Notes: a model not told the origin generated them from the letters alone. DNA of 64,000 nt from Rhizobium sp. CF080 (GCF_000282095.2 NZ_AKKC02000004.1:868001-932000); one strand, 5' to 3'; counted from the stretch's first letter, positions 1-8,195 are shown. Translations and numbers: made by a program.

Positions 1-642
1 CCGGAGCAGCAACAATCGTCGCGCGGGGCGGGGATGAATTCGCCCTGCGCGGAAGAAATTCCTGTTCTGTTTCAGGGGCCGGGCCGTGGAAATTTCTGCG
101 GTCCGTCCCCGTCTTGCGGTTCGCTTCCATAATGGCGACGTCATCGGGCAGGGAGCCGGGTCGCGAACCGGTCTCTCCAAGGGGAGCAATCCGGCGTCCG
201 GTGATGGTCGTTCAAGGCAGGTGAAGCGCCGTCAGGGCGCCAACCGCCGGAAGACAGTGGTGTCGCAATTCGGACCCTCCGGCACCTGGTCTTCTGGAAA
301 CGCTGCGGCGATCGGGCAGGCGGAATGCCTGACAATCCCATACCCAATACCGACTGCCTGCCCATCCCACCCCCCAACCGTGGCAAACCCTTTTGCCGCG
401 GCCATCCGGCGTGCCTACGGTTGTCCTCACCGGCAACGGCAACGGCTTTTTCCGCAATGTGAACGATTTGACGGCCTTCTATTGCAATCGGACACTCGCT
501 CGGGAACCTGTATGCGACAGGCGGTTCGATCTCCGCCCGGAAAAGAGGCCTCGATCAGGCGGCGTCACGCGCTGCGCATCAGAAAGCCCGTCCGGCGGAA
601 TCGATGCCCACTGAATGCAAATCGGCATCCTGGGAGGAGACC
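1..642. other. Non-coding region upstream of the first operon
   Basis: No reading frame here has the composition of its neighbours or a recognisable domain. The open frames on both strands are arginine/proline-rich, as expected from chance high-GC frames. The only structured element I see is an ATGTGAA-type operator at 450-468 upstream of the binding-protein gene. The window may begin in an intergenic region or in the far end of an unrecognised gene. Confidence 0.5.
450..468 (+). promoter_or_regulatory. Putative IclR-type operator, site A
   Basis: The site reads TTCCGCAATGTGAACGATT. Its core CGCAATGTGAAC is identical to the site at 19797 and one base from the site at 8066. It lies about 175 bp upstream of the binding-protein operon that starts at 643. 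Recurrence ahead of each unit of the locus is the evidence; assignment to the IclR proteins encoded nearby is inference. Confidence 0.55.
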
Positions 643-1572
643 ATGCCTATGCGCCTGAACGGATTATTCCATCGCCTGCCGCTTGCGGCCATCATCTGCC
701 TCGGCATGGCGCTTCCTGCCATGGCACAGACCAAGGTGAAGGTCGCCTATCTCTTGGGCTCGCATTTCGACCTGCTGTTCGTGGCGAAGGACAAGGGCAT
801 GTTCGAGAAGAACGGCCTCGATGTCGCGCTCACCAACATGAACAAGCCGTCCGACCATCCGGCCGCGCTGATCTCCGGCAGCATGGACATCGGTTATGCC
901 TCGCCGCTCGCCATTCTGCAGGCAAACCAGAACGGTCTCGATCTGGTGGCGCTCGGCGCGGTGGCGCGCGAGACGCCGGATCATCCCGATGTCGGCGTCG
1001 TCGCCCGCAAGGGATCCGGCATCACATCGCCGCAGGACCTGGCCGGCAAGAAGGTCGCCGTCTCGGGCATCAACAGCAACATGCACCTGATGCTGATCTA
1101 CTGGCTGAAGCAGAAGGGCGTCGACACGTCGAAGATGCAGTTCGTCGAAGTGCCGATGGCGAACGGCGCCGATGCTCTGCGCGGCGGCAGCATCGATGCC
1201 ATGGCGATCATCGAGCCCTTCCTGACGAAGGCCACGGCGGGCGGCGCGGGCGAGCTTCTCGCCAACTACATCGCGCAAGTTGAGCCGGGTGCGCTGATGG
1301 GTGTGTGGACCACGACCCGCCAGTGGGCGGAAAAGAACCGTGACACCGTCAAGAAGTTCAATGCGTCAATGGTCGAGGCCCTGAAATATGTCGAGCAGCA
1401 TCCGGAAGTGATTGCCGAGGTCGAGAAGAAATATAACGGCTTCGTCTCCTCTTCCGCCCCGAGCTTCATCCTCGATTTCAAGCCGGTGGACTTCAACATC
1501 TGGATCACGGTCGGCAAAGCCGGCGGTGCGCTCAAGAACCCGCCGAACCCGGATACCCTGGCCTTCCAGTAA
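643..1572 (+). CDS. ABC transporter substrate-binding protein, NitT/TauT (SsuA-like) family
   Basis: This 309-residue periplasmic binding protein probably captures a small organic acid or amine for the permeases and ATPase encoded at 4870-7243. An N-terminal signal peptide is visible, with a hydrophobic core at residues 12-26 and likely cleavage after Ala-Met-Ala at residue 28. The mature part carries the NMT1/SsuA-like pattern: a YLLGSHFDLLFVAKDKGMFEKNGLDV-type start (given only in outline) and a G-S-M-D-I-G-Y-A block where ligand-discriminating residues usually sit. I chose ATG 643 because GGAGGAG lies 5 bases before it; an in-frame ATG at 604 would add residues ahead of the signal peptide. 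It heads a + strand unit with the next three genes. The ligand cannot be read from sequence. Confidence 0.88.
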   Translation: MPMRLNGLFHRLPLAAIICLGMALPAMAQTKVKVAYLLGSHFDLLFVAKDKGMFEKNGLDVALTNMNKPSDHPAALISGSMDIGYASPLAILQANQNGLDLVALGAVARETPDHPDVGVVARKGSGITSPQDLAGKKVAVSGINSNMHLMLIYWLKQKGVDTSKMQFVEVPMANGADALRGGSIDAMAIIEPFLTKATAGGAGELLANYIAQVEPGALMGVWTTTRQWAEKNRDTVKKFNASMVEALKYVEQHPEVIAEVEKKYNGFVSSSAPSFILDFKPVDFNIWITVGKAGGALKNPPNPDTLAFQ

Positions 1573-1619
1573 GGGCCAGGCCGGGAAATCTCATGCGGTC
1601 AACCGCCAGGAAGTCGCCG

Positions 1620-2405
1620 ATGCTGCGTTCGGAAGATGTGAAGGGTTCTCGCTCGAGCGAGACGGTGGCGGAACTCGTGGCCGCAAACCACGTGCTCGCC
1701 ATGCTGGGACTGGTGGATGCCTTCGGCCATATCTCGATGCGCGCTCCCGACAATGCGGACCACTTCCTGATGGCCCGTTCCATGGCGCCGGCGCTTGTGA
1801 CCGAGGCGGATATCATCCGCCTCGGTCTCGATTCCAGACCGCTCGACGAGGCTGCCGGCAGCGCCTCGATCGAGCGGTTCATCCATGGTGAAATCTACCG
1901 GGCGAGGCCCGACGTCCTGTCGGTCGTGCACACCCATTCCCCGACGATCATCCCCTTCAGCGTCAGCCGCACGCCGCTCCGGCCCGTCTCGCATGTCGGT
2001 GCGTTCCTGTCGCCCGAGGTGCCGGTCTATGACACGCGGGACACGGTCGGCGCCAGCAATCTCCTGATCTCCGACAATATGCTCGGAAAGGCACTGGCGG
2101 AAAAGCTCGGGCTCGGCACCGTCGTACTGATCCGCGGCCACGGCAATGCGGTCGTGGCGCCGACGATCGGCATGGCCGTCTACCGTGCCTATTTCACGGA
2201 AAAGGGCGCGGAACTGCTGATGCAGGCCCGCCAGCTTGACGGGCCGATCGCCTACGTGCAGCCCGACGAGGCCGAACTTGCCAACAGTCTGCGCAACAAC
2301 GGTTACGTCCGTCAGTGGGAGCTGTGGAAGGAAGAGGCGAACGTGAAGGGACACCGGGCGCAGGCGTTGCGCATCACCTGCACCTGCGGCGTCGCCCATA
2401 CCTGA
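1620..2405 (+). CDS. Class II aldolase/adducin family protein
   Basis: This 261-residue protein belongs to the family of zinc aldolases and epimerases that includes L-fuculose-1-phosphate aldolase and AraD. The zinc set is complete: Glu in IERFIHGEIYRARPDV, the paired His of VVHTHSP, and His of RGHG. The GHIS block near the N-terminus matches the family anion-binding loop. I prefer ATG 1620, which has AGGAAG six bases upstream, over the in-frame ATG at 1593. It follows the binding-protein gene by 47 bp and is probably cotranscribed. It probably cleaves or decarboxylates a hydroxy-oxo acid; the substrate is unknown and need not be a sugar phosphate. Confidence 0.85.
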   Translation: MLRSEDVKGSRSSETVAELVAANHVLAMLGLVDAFGHISMRAPDNADHFLMARSMAPALVTEADIIRLGLDSRPLDEAAGSASIERFIHGEIYRARPDVLSVVHTHSPTIIPFSVSRTPLRPVSHVGAFLSPEVPVYDTRDTVGASNLLISDNMLGKALAEKLGLGTVVLIRGHGNAVVAPTIGMAVYRAYFTEKGAELLMQARQLDGPIAYVQPDEAELANSLRNNGYVRQWELWKEEANVKGHRAQALRITCTCGVAHT

Positions 2406-2455
2406 AGGCGCCGCCGCCCGGCGCCCGCCATCCAGCCACGAGAGGAAAACAAGCG

Positions 2456-3655
2456 ATGGTAAGACCGCTCGACCGCGTTTCCGACGCCGTTTCGGAGACC
2501 GAACTGGAGCGCCGATGGACGGCGCTGCGCGAGGTCATCCGCGATGCCGGCGTCGATGCGCTGCTGGCCCAGGGCGCCAACCACGTGAACGGCGTCGGCG
2601 GTTATTCCCGCTGGATCACCGGCGGCGCTCTCTACGGTTCCTATCCCGAAACGACGATCTTCCCGAAGGACGGGCTGATGGTGAAGGTCGGCCATGGCCC
2701 GTTCGGCGGCGAGGCGGATTTTGGTGGCCGCAACCGGACCCAGCCGGGCACCGGCAGACGGCTTTCGACACCAACCTTCCCGGCCATCTCCTATTGCGAC
2801 GCCTATGACGCGGAGCTCATCGCCAAGGAGGTCCGCCGGCTGGGCTTGCGCAGGATCGGGCTGGTTGGCCCGGGCACGATGTATTGGGGTTTTGCCAACG
2901 CGCTCTTCAAGCTGCTCGACGATGTCGAATTCACCGATGTGACGGATGCCGTCGATCACCTGCGCGCCGACAAGAGCCCGGAAGAGATCGACCTGATGCG
3001 CCGCGCGGCCAGGATGCAGGACGATATCTTCGCCAAGGTGCCGGAATTCTTGCAACCCGGCCTTCGCGACTACCAGCTGATGGCCCACGGCCAGTTCCAC
3101 GGCGCATTGCAGGGCGGTGCGTCCGGCTATTTCCTCGGCGGCTCCGCCCCCGTCGGCGAGCCCGTCGGCATGAACCCGCGCCAGATGCAGGGCCGCGTCA
3201 TCCAGGACGGTGACGTCGTCGTGTTCCAGCCGGAAAACTCCGGGCCGGGCGGTTATTTCGTGCATGCCTGCCGCATCTATGTGCTCGGCAAGGCGCCGCA
3301 GGAGCTTGTCGATCGCTGGGGCGACATGGTCGAGGCGCAGGATTTCACCGTCGGCCTGTTGCAGAACGGTGCCGACTGCGCCGAGATCTTCAGGCAATAC
3401 AACGATTACATGCAGGCGCGGGGCTTCTCCCCGGAAGACCGCCTCTTCGCCCACAGCCAGGGCTACGACGTCGTCGAACGGCCGCTGATCCGCCAGGACG
3501 AAAGAATGGCGATCGGCCCGAACATGAATATCGGCATCCATCCGCGTTATGCCAACGAGCGGGTCTTCGTCACCGTCTGCGACAATTTCCTGACCCATGC
3601 GAGCGGTCCGGCCGAACGGCTGCACCGGACGCCGCGCGAAATCTTTGAACTCTGA
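2456..3655 (+). CDS. M24-fold (pita-bread) protein with degenerate metal site
   Basis: This 399-residue protein has the creatinase-type N-terminal domain (about residues 1-170) followed by a pita-bread domain. The usual five metal ligands (Asp, Asp, His, Glu, Glu) are largely gone. The GDVVVFQPENSG segment has no aspartate at the first position, the second aspartate aligns with His in YFVHACR, and the normal I-E-P-G is I-H-P. The His of HSQGYDVVERP and a late Glu (ANERVF) can be aligned with ligands. It is therefore unlikely to be a metallo-aminopeptidase and may hydrolyse a C-N bond without metal, as creatinase does. ATG 2456 has GAGAGGAAA upstream; in-frame codons before it overlap the aldolase gene. 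It lies between the aldolase and dehydrogenase genes in one unit. Confidence 0.75.
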   Translation: MVRPLDRVSDAVSETELERRWTALREVIRDAGVDALLAQGANHVNGVGGYSRWITGGALYGSYPETTIFPKDGLMVKVGHGPFGGEADFGGRNRTQPGTGRRLSTPTFPAISYCDAYDAELIAKEVRRLGLRRIGLVGPGTMYWGFANALFKLLDDVEFTDVTDAVDHLRADKSPEEIDLMRRAARMQDDIFAKVPEFLQPGLRDYQLMAHGQFHGALQGGASGYFLGGSAPVGEPVGMNPRQMQGRVIQDGDVVVFQPENSGPGGYFVHACRIYVLGKAPQELVDRWGDMVEAQDFTVGLLQNGADCAEIFRQYNDYMQARGFSPEDRLFAHSQGYDVVERPLIRQDERMAIGPNMNIGIHPRYANERVFVTVCDNFLTHASGPAERLHRTPREIFEL

Positions 3656-3665
3656 GGCCCTTGTC

Positions 3666-4610
3666 ATGACGAATGTCCTGATCTTCCCCGGCAAGGGCGG
3701 CAATCCGCATCTGGCCGGCCTGTTTCGCGCCGCCCATCCAGAACTCGATATCACCCATGTCACCAGCCTCGACGAGGCGGAGGCGAAAATCGGCGATGCG
3801 GAGATCTTCATGAGCTGGGGCCTGCCCCGCGACATCTTCGCCGGCGCGAAACGGCTTCGCTGGGTGAGTTCGCTCGGCACCGGCGTCAACGGCCTCGTCG
3901 ATGCACCGTCGCTCCACCGCGACGTGATCGTCACCGCGACGCGCGGCATCCACGGCACGCCGATGTCGGAAGCGGCCTTCCTGATGATGCTGGCGCTGGC
4001 CCGCAATTTCGTGCGATCGGTTCGCCAGCAGGACGGCCAGGAATGGAAGCGTTTCCCGCCGCAATTGCTGAAGGGCAAGACGGTCGGCGTGGTCGGCACC
4101 GGTGCCATCGCCCAGGATTTCGCGCCGCGCTGCAAGGCGTTCGGCATGCGGGTCTTGGGCTTTTCGCGCACCGAGCGGCCGATCGCCGGTTTCGACGAGG
4201 TCCGCCGCCGCGAGGAACTGGCGGAACTGGCCGGAACGCTGGATTTCCTCGTGCTGCTGGTGCCGCTGGAGCGCGACACGCGCAACCTGATCGACGCGAA
4301 GATCCTGGCCGCCATGAAGCCGACCGCCTTCCTGGTCAACCTCGCCCGCGGCGCAATCATCGATGAGCCGGCACTCGCTGAAGCGCTGACTGCAGGGCAG
4401 ATTGCCGGCGCGGCTCTCGATACGTTCGTGGAAGAACCGCTACCGAAGGGCCATCCGCTCTGGACCGCCCCGAACACGATCGTCACCGGCCATCTCGGCG
4501 GGTTTTCCGACGAGACCGAGCCCGGCATCGTCGCCCAGTTCTCGCAGAACCTGACGCATTTCCGGAACGGCGATTTTCATTTGATGAGCAATCGGGAAAA
4601 CCGCAGGTAA
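3666..4610 (+). CDS. D-isomer-specific 2-hydroxyacid dehydrogenase
   Basis: This 314-residue cytosolic NAD(P)-dependent oxidoreductase interconverts a 2-oxoacid and its D-2-hydroxyacid. The Rossmann motif GVVGTGAIA lies at residues 141-149. The catalytic trio is visible: Arg228 in NLARGAIID, Glu257 in TFVEEPLP, and His276 in TGHLGG. The length and GhrA-like layout suggest glyoxylate/hydroxypyruvate-type substrates, but specificity cannot be assigned. It starts 10 bases after the M24 stop and is the last gene of the + strand unit. It probably reduces a 2-oxoacid released by the upstream aldolase (inference). Confidence 0.87.
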   Translation: MTNVLIFPGKGGNPHLAGLFRAAHPELDITHVTSLDEAEAKIGDAEIFMSWGLPRDIFAGAKRLRWVSSLGTGVNGLVDAPSLHRDVIVTATRGIHGTPMSEAAFLMMLALARNFVRSVRQQDGQEWKRFPPQLLKGKTVGVVGTGAIAQDFAPRCKAFGMRVLGFSRTERPIAGFDEVRRREELAELAGTLDFLVLLVPLERDTRNLIDAKILAAMKPTAFLVNLARGAIIDEPALAEALTAGQIAGAALDTFVEEPLPKGHPLWTAPNTIVTGHLGGFSDETEPGIVAQFSQNLTHFRNGDFHLMSNRENRR

Positions 4611-4631
4611 ATACGTGGGTTGCCCCGCACC

Positions 4632-4661
4632 TGGATCCTCGGGTCAAGCCCGAGGATGACG
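4632..4661. repeat. Intergenic palindromic repeat, copy 1
   Basis: A palindrome ATCCTCGGG, five-base loop, CCCGAGGAT spans 4635-4657 with flanking TGG and GACG. A copy identical at 29 of 30 positions lies in inverted orientation at 4808-4837. This class of CCTCGGG palindrome is abundant between genes in Rhizobiales. It sits between two convergent units and may also terminate transcription. Confidence 0.75.
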
Positions 4662-4682
4662 ACCGAGGGGCGTGCCGTGCGC

Positions 4683-4760
4683 CAGAAAGGGCACGGCGTA
4701 AAGGTTTGTGCGACGAACGAGCAGGATGCTGTTGCGGATGCCTTCGGGACCCAAGAACTT
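4683..4760 (-). pseudogene. Relic of an ABC transporter permease C-terminus
   Basis: On the - strand this stretch reads LGPEGIRNSILLVRRTNLYA. It aligns with LEGIGNSILLAARSFDAPNLYAG near the end of the intact permease encoded just beyond it (about 4950-5040); DNA including CAGGATGCTGTTGC is shared. Transmembrane sequence does not continue on either side, so this looks like a truncated remnant, with a five-residue gap. It lies between the two inverted palindromes at 4632 and 4808. It could come from a tandem duplication of the local permease gene or from another NitT/TauT permease. Confidence 0.55.
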
Positions 4761-4807
4761 CAAGCGGGTGGCGACGCTTGTTGCAGCGTCGACCCACCCA
4801 CACGCTC

Positions 4808-4837
4808 CGTCATCCTCGGGCTCGACCCGAGGATCCA
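4808..4837. repeat. Intergenic palindromic repeat, copy 2 (inverted)
   Basis: This copy has the same ATCCTCGGG/CCCGAGGAT palindrome (4812-4834) in the opposite orientation to the copy at 4632-4661, with one mismatch over 30 bases. The two copies bracket about 146 bp that contain the permease relic. Together they could fold into a large stem. Confidence 0.75.
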
Positions 4838-4869
4838 TCACTTCCCGCTGCGAGGGGGCACGGCCACGG

Positions 4870-5649
4870 TTACCGGCTCGGCCGCCACCGCAGCAGCCGG
4901 CGGTCCATCATGTCCAGCAGCAAATTGCTGACGAGGCCGATCAGGCCGATCAGGATCACGCCGGCATAGAGGTTCGGCGCGTCGAACGAGCGGGCGGCAA
5001 GCAGGATGCTGTTGCCGATACCCTCGAGCCCCATCAACATTTCGCCGACAATGGTGAGGATCAGCGAGATCGTCAGGCCGAGCCGCATGCTGGCCAGGAT
5101 ATCCGGCACGGCGTTGGGCAGCGCGATCTTCCAGATCGTCTCCAGCCGCGACAGCTTCAGCACATGGCCGACTTCCGTCAGACGGGGATGGATCGCCGCG
5201 AAGCCGTGGATGGTGGCAAGCAACATCGGCCAGATCGTGCCGAACGCGATCAGCACCAGAACCGAGGCGTTGGAAAGGCCGAACAGCGTGATGGCGATCG
5301 GCGCGATCGCCGAGGCGGGCAGCGGCCTGATGAATTCCAGCGTCGGCCCGAAATAGCTGCGGGCAAGCGCCGAACTGCCGATCAACGTGCCGAGCGCCAC
5401 GCCGAGAATGGAAGACAGTACCCAGCCGTAGATCATGCGTTCGACGGTGAGCAGAAGCTTGCCGCCGAGTTCGCCCGATTCGAAACCGGTGACGGCGGCA
5501 TCGAAGGCGCGGTCCGGCCCCGGCAGGAAGACCGGCGAGATCAGCCGCATGTTGGCGATCAGCTGCCAGCCGGCAATCAACGCGGCCGCGAAGGCGAGGC
5601 TGGCGAGGAGCCAGAGGATTTTACCGGTGCGGGTCGTATTCTTGTTCAT
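4870..5649 (-). CDS. ABC transporter permease, NitT/TauT (SsuC-like) family
   Basis: This 259-residue inner-membrane protein has about six hydrophobic segments. It carries the BPD_transp_1 cytoplasmic loop EAA-like region around KIALPNAVPDILASMRLGL, the ATPase contact. The C-terminal LEGIGNSILLAARS...LYAGVILIGLIG block is typical of SsuC/TauC. The start ATG at 5649 overlaps the stop of the preceding permease gene by four bases, so the two are translationally coupled. With its partner at 5646-6395 it should form a heterodimeric channel fed by the binding protein encoded at 643. Confidence 0.9.
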   Translation of the reverse strand: MNKNTTRTGKILWLLASLAFAAALIAGWQLIANMRLISPVFLPGPDRAFDAAVTGFESGELGGKLLLTVERMIYGWVLSSILGVALGTLIGSSALARSYFGPTLEFIRPLPASAIAPIAITLFGLSNASVLVLIAFGTIWPMLLATIHGFAAIHPRLTEVGHVLKLSRLETIWKIALPNAVPDILASMRLGLTISLILTIVGEMLMGLEGIGNSILLAARSFDAPNLYAGVILIGLIGLVSNLLLDMMDRRLLRWRPSR

Positions 5650-6395
5650 GAGCGGGCTCCGACGAGGGCGGCGCGGCCGAACAGGCGGTTCTGGGCAAAC
5701 AGCAGGAAGGCGTTGAAGCTCCAGCCGATAATGCCGATCCACAGCAGCATGCCGAACATCAGGTCGGGCCGGAACGATTGCTGCGCGAACATCACCGCGT
5801 AACCGAGGCCGTAGGGATTGGTGGCGATCTCCACCGTGACGGCGATCGTCAGCCCGACGCCGGCGGCAAGTCGTAAGCCCACGAAGAGACGCGGCAGGGC
5901 TGCGGGCAGGAAGATCTTCCAGATGCGGGCGACCGGGCCGAGCTTCAGCATCCGGCTCACCTCCATCAGGCGCGGATGGATGCCGCGGATCGCCGCCCGC
6001 GTCATGATCAGGATCGGCCAGAAACAGCCCTTGGCGACGATCACCAGTTCCATGCGGTAGCCAAGCCCGAAGATCAGAAGCGCGATCGGGATCAGCGCTA
6101 CCGACGGCACGGGGCGCAGGAACTCCAGTGAAACCGTGAGCAGCCGGTCGATCGGCTGAACGAGGCCGATGAGGAGGCCGAGGAGCAACCCGAGGGTGCC
6201 CCCGATGGCAAGCCCGCCGAGCGTCGTGCTCAGCGTATGGGATGCGGCCGTCAGCACGGTGCCGTCGAGTGCGGCGGTCCATGCCGCCTGCAGGACCGAG
6301 ACGGGCGAGGCGAGGTTGTCGCTCTCTATGCCCCAGACCATCGCCAGAATTTGCAGGGCGACCAGCGCCACCAGAGGAAAGACGAGGCCCTTCAC
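5646..6395 (-). CDS. ABC transporter permease, NitT/TauT (SsuC-like) family
   Basis: This 249-residue membrane protein is paralogous to the permease that follows it. The N-terminus MKGLVFPLVALVALQILA starts directly with a transmembrane helix. The KIFLPAALPRLFVGLRLA segment is the EAA-type loop that docks on the ATPase. The start overlaps the ATPase stop by four bases. Two different permease genes with one ATPase gene indicate a heterodimeric channel, rather than the homodimer usual for SsuC and TauC. Confidence 0.9.
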   Translation of the reverse strand: MKGLVFPLVALVALQILAMVWGIESDNLASPVSVLQAAWTAALDGTVLTAASHTLSTTLGGLAIGGTLGLLLGLLIGLVQPIDRLLTVSLEFLRPVPSVALIPIALLIFGLGYRMELVIVAKGCFWPILIMTRAAIRGIHPRLMEVSRMLKLGPVARIWKIFLPAALPRLFVGLRLAAGVGLTIAVTVEIATNPYGLGYAVMFAQQSFRPDLMFGMLLWIGIIGWSFNAFLLFAQNRLFGRAALVGARS

Positions 6396-7243
6396 GCTTC
6401 CGACTCCTGCACGAAATCGAAGATCTTGCGGCGCAACCTCAGGAATTCGGGATCTTCGCGGGTGGTCAGCTGGTTGCGCGGCCGCGGCAGCTTGATGTCG
6501 AAGACTTCCGCAACGCGGCCCGGATTGGGCGCCAATGCAATCACCCGGTCGGCGAGGTAGATGGCCTCTTCGAGGTCGTGGGTGACGAAGAAGACGGTCG
6601 TGCCGCTCTGGTCCATGATGCGCAGCACCTGGTCCTGAAGATGCTGACGGGTCATCGCGTCCAGCGCGCCGAACGGTTCGTCCATGAGCAGGACCGAGGG
6701 CTCCTGCGCCAGGCAGCGAGCGATCTGCAGGCGCTGCTGCATGCCGCCGGACAGTTCGGAAGGGTAGGCTTCGCCGCGATTGCCGAGGCCCACTTTTTCG
6801 AGCAGGGCCGCGATGCGGTCGGGCCGCTCGGTGCGGGGCACGCCGGCCGCTTCCAGTGCCAGCGAGACATTGCCGGCGGCGGTGCGCCAGGGCAGCAGCG
6901 CATTGGTATAGTCCTGGAAGACGACCGCGATGTCGCGCGCCGGTTCCCTGACCGGCTTGCCGTTATAGACGATCTCGCCGGAGGTCGGCTGCAGCAGGCC
7001 GGCAATCAGCCGCAGCGTCGTCGTCTTGCCGCAACCGGAAGGCCCGACCACGCAGACGAATTCCTGGCGGCCGATCGACAGGTTGATGTCCTGAAGGATG
7101 CGCCGCCCGACGAAATCCAGGCACACGTTGCGGAAGGTGATCAGCGGTTCGGCGCTCTTCATGCCCTTGTCAACCTCGGTACCGGTAAAAAGCTGTTCCG
7201 AATTCTTGAGCTTCCTTGCTGAAGCCTGGTCGAAAGCAGTCAT
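6392..7243 (-). CDS. ABC transporter ATP-binding protein, SsuB/TauB-like
   Basis: This 283-residue ATPase carries Walker A GPSGCGKTTT, Q-loop VVFQDYTNALLPW, signature LSGGMQQR, Walker B SVLLMDEPFGALD and switch His in FFVTHDLEEA, all intact. An unusually long N-terminal extension of about 35 residues precedes the first ATPase strand. I chose ATG 7243, which has AAGGAAGG upstream. It is the first gene of the ATPase-permease-permease unit, which converges on the binding-protein unit. A dyad of the ATGTGAA class lies about 200 bp upstream (7439-7455). Confidence 0.92.
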   Translation of the reverse strand: MTAFDQASARKLKNSEQLFTGTEVDKGMKSAEPLITFRNVCLDFVGRRILQDINLSIGRQEFVCVVGPSGCGKTTTLRLIAGLLQPTSGEIVYNGKPVREPARDIAVVFQDYTNALLPWRTAAGNVSLALEAAGVPRTERPDRIAALLEKVGLGNRGEAYPSELSGGMQQRLQIARCLAQEPSVLLMDEPFGALDAMTRQHLQDQVLRIMDQSGTTVFFVTHDLEEAIYLADRVIALAPNPGRVAEVFDIKLPRPRNQLTTREDPEFLRLRRKIFDFVQESEA

Positions 7244-7308
7244 CAAAGCCTTCCTTGTGGTGTCTTGCGGAGGGAGGAGAAAGAAGCCGACAGAACGGGG
7301 ACGCGAGC

Positions 7309-7327
7309 GCCCGGTGCGAAACCGGGC
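7309..7327. other. Small hairpin in the leader of the ABC unit
   Basis: GCCCGGT and ACCGGGC form a 7-bp stem around GCGAA, 66-84 bases ahead of the ATPase start codon. It is too small and isolated to assign a role. Confidence 0.3.
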
Positions 7328-7438
7328 TGCGCGATTGTCCTTTCGTATCGTCCTTCTGGCTCCTCCCGCAGACGCATGCCGATAGCAGCATGATCTTGGT
7401 TTAGGGTGCGGCGCACTGGCAAGCCCGTTGTCCGTGGA

Positions 7439-7455
7439 CTTTCACATTGTGAGAG
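7439..7455 (-). promoter_or_regulatory. Putative IclR-type operator, site B
   Basis: The + strand reads CTTTCACATTGTGAGAG; the - strand carries the ATGTGAA core shared with sites A, C, D and E. TCACA and TGTGA form an inverted repeat with a one-base centre. It lies between the ridA-like stop codon and the ATPase start, where it would control the - strand ABC unit. Confidence 0.5.
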
Positions 7456-7470
7456 CGGACCTGACATTCA

Positions 7471-7863
7471 TCAATCGCCGTCGACGACGGCGATGAAGTC
7501 GCACTGGATCAGCATGCCGCTTTCCAGCTCGCCCTTCATGGCGTGGCGGGTGGGGCGGTGGGCCGGATCGGGAAACATCGCCTCCCAGTAGGGATTGACG
7601 AAGTGTCGTTCGGAGCGGTTCTGCATCCAGAGCGTCATCTTGATGATATCGCCCGTCGTGCCGCCCGCCGCCTCGATGATCGCGCGCACATGCCCGAACA
7701 TCAGTTCGCACTGGCGATCCATGCCTTCGGCGGAAGCGAGCCCGGTCTTCGGGTCGAGCCCGTGGATGCCGCTCGAATAGACCATGTTGCCAATCCGGCA
7801 GGCGGCCGGCACCGGGTTTCGATGAGCAAAGCTTTCCACATAGATGCTGCGTCGCTTCTGCAC
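7471..7863 (-). CDS. RidA/YjgF/UK114 family protein
   Basis: This 130-residue protein has the length and fold signature of RidA, the enamine/imine deaminase family. Visible blocks are GNMVYSSGIHGLDPKTG, a central GHVRAIIEAAGGT, and PTRHAMKG, where the Arg corresponds to the ligand-binding arginine of RidA. The final I-E-I-E motif is replaced by I-Q-C-D, so it may be a Rid subfamily with other chemistry, such as those in aromatic or amine catabolic clusters. The start is GTG 7863, with AGAGGAGA about five bases upstream. It is divergent from the dioxygenase operon and shares the region holding sites C and D. Confidence 0.8.
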   Translation of the reverse strand: MQKRRSIYVESFAHRNPVPAACRIGNMVYSSGIHGLDPKTGLASAEGMDRQCELMFGHVRAIIEAAGGTTGDIIKMTLWMQNRSERHFVNPYWEAMFPDPAHRPTRHAMKGELESGMLIQCDFIAVVDGD

Positions 7864-7974
7864 GATTGTCTCCTCTGCATATCGCCGGGCGGGTCGCCTA
7901 AGTCATCGCGCCCATCGTCGTATTCGCGAGAAAAGAAGCACATTCGCCGATCTGCAACGCGAAAGGCCGGCAAC

Positions 7975-7994
7975 TTTCACATTACGGAATGTGA
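7975..7994. promoter_or_regulatory. Putative IclR-type operator, site C
   Basis: TCACATT, four bases, AATGTGA form a perfect 7-bp inverted repeat at 7977-7994, preceded by TT. It is the most symmetric member of the ATGTGAA family in this locus and lies in the 332-bp divergent region between the RidA and dioxygenase genes. Confidence 0.6.
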
Positions 7995-8065
7995 CCCGCC
8001 GCTTTCGCATGAAGAAGCCGGCGACAGGCCGTCCGGAGGCGGACAATCGGCCGCCGGGGCGGGAA

Positions 8066-8085
8066 TTTTCGCTATGTGAACAAAT
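8066..8085 (+). promoter_or_regulatory. Putative IclR-type operator, site D
   Basis: TTTTCGCTATGTGAACAAAT matches site E (19797) at all but one of its first 19 positions. It lies 72 bp downstream of site C in the same divergent region and about 110 bp before the dioxygenase start. Apart from sites C and D, the region 7864-8195 shows nothing I can assign. Confidence 0.6.
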
Positions 8086-8195
8086 CCGCGGTGCTTCCTT
8101 GCCCTCGACCGCGCTTGGCTCCAAGCCTCATCCTGGAAAGTCGAAATGACGGTTCCTGCCGCAAGACGGGAGCCGTTCGATGAGGGAGAAGAACA

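Noticed and set aside
86..658. Open frame of 190 codons before the first binding-protein gene
   Set aside because: Arg/Pro/Ser-rich translation, no ribosome site, and it runs through the operator and the ribosome site of the real gene.
2312..4528. Open frame of 738 codons on the - strand across the M24 and dehydrogenase genes
   Set aside because: It is antisense to two genes with clear family motifs; its translation is low-complexity and shows no domain. Long antisense frames are common in high-GC DNA.
4808..4837. Possible insertion-sequence terminal repeats (4632 and 4808)
   Set aside because: The enclosed 146 bp has no transposase and the units are internally palindromic, as in intergenic repeat families rather than IS ends.
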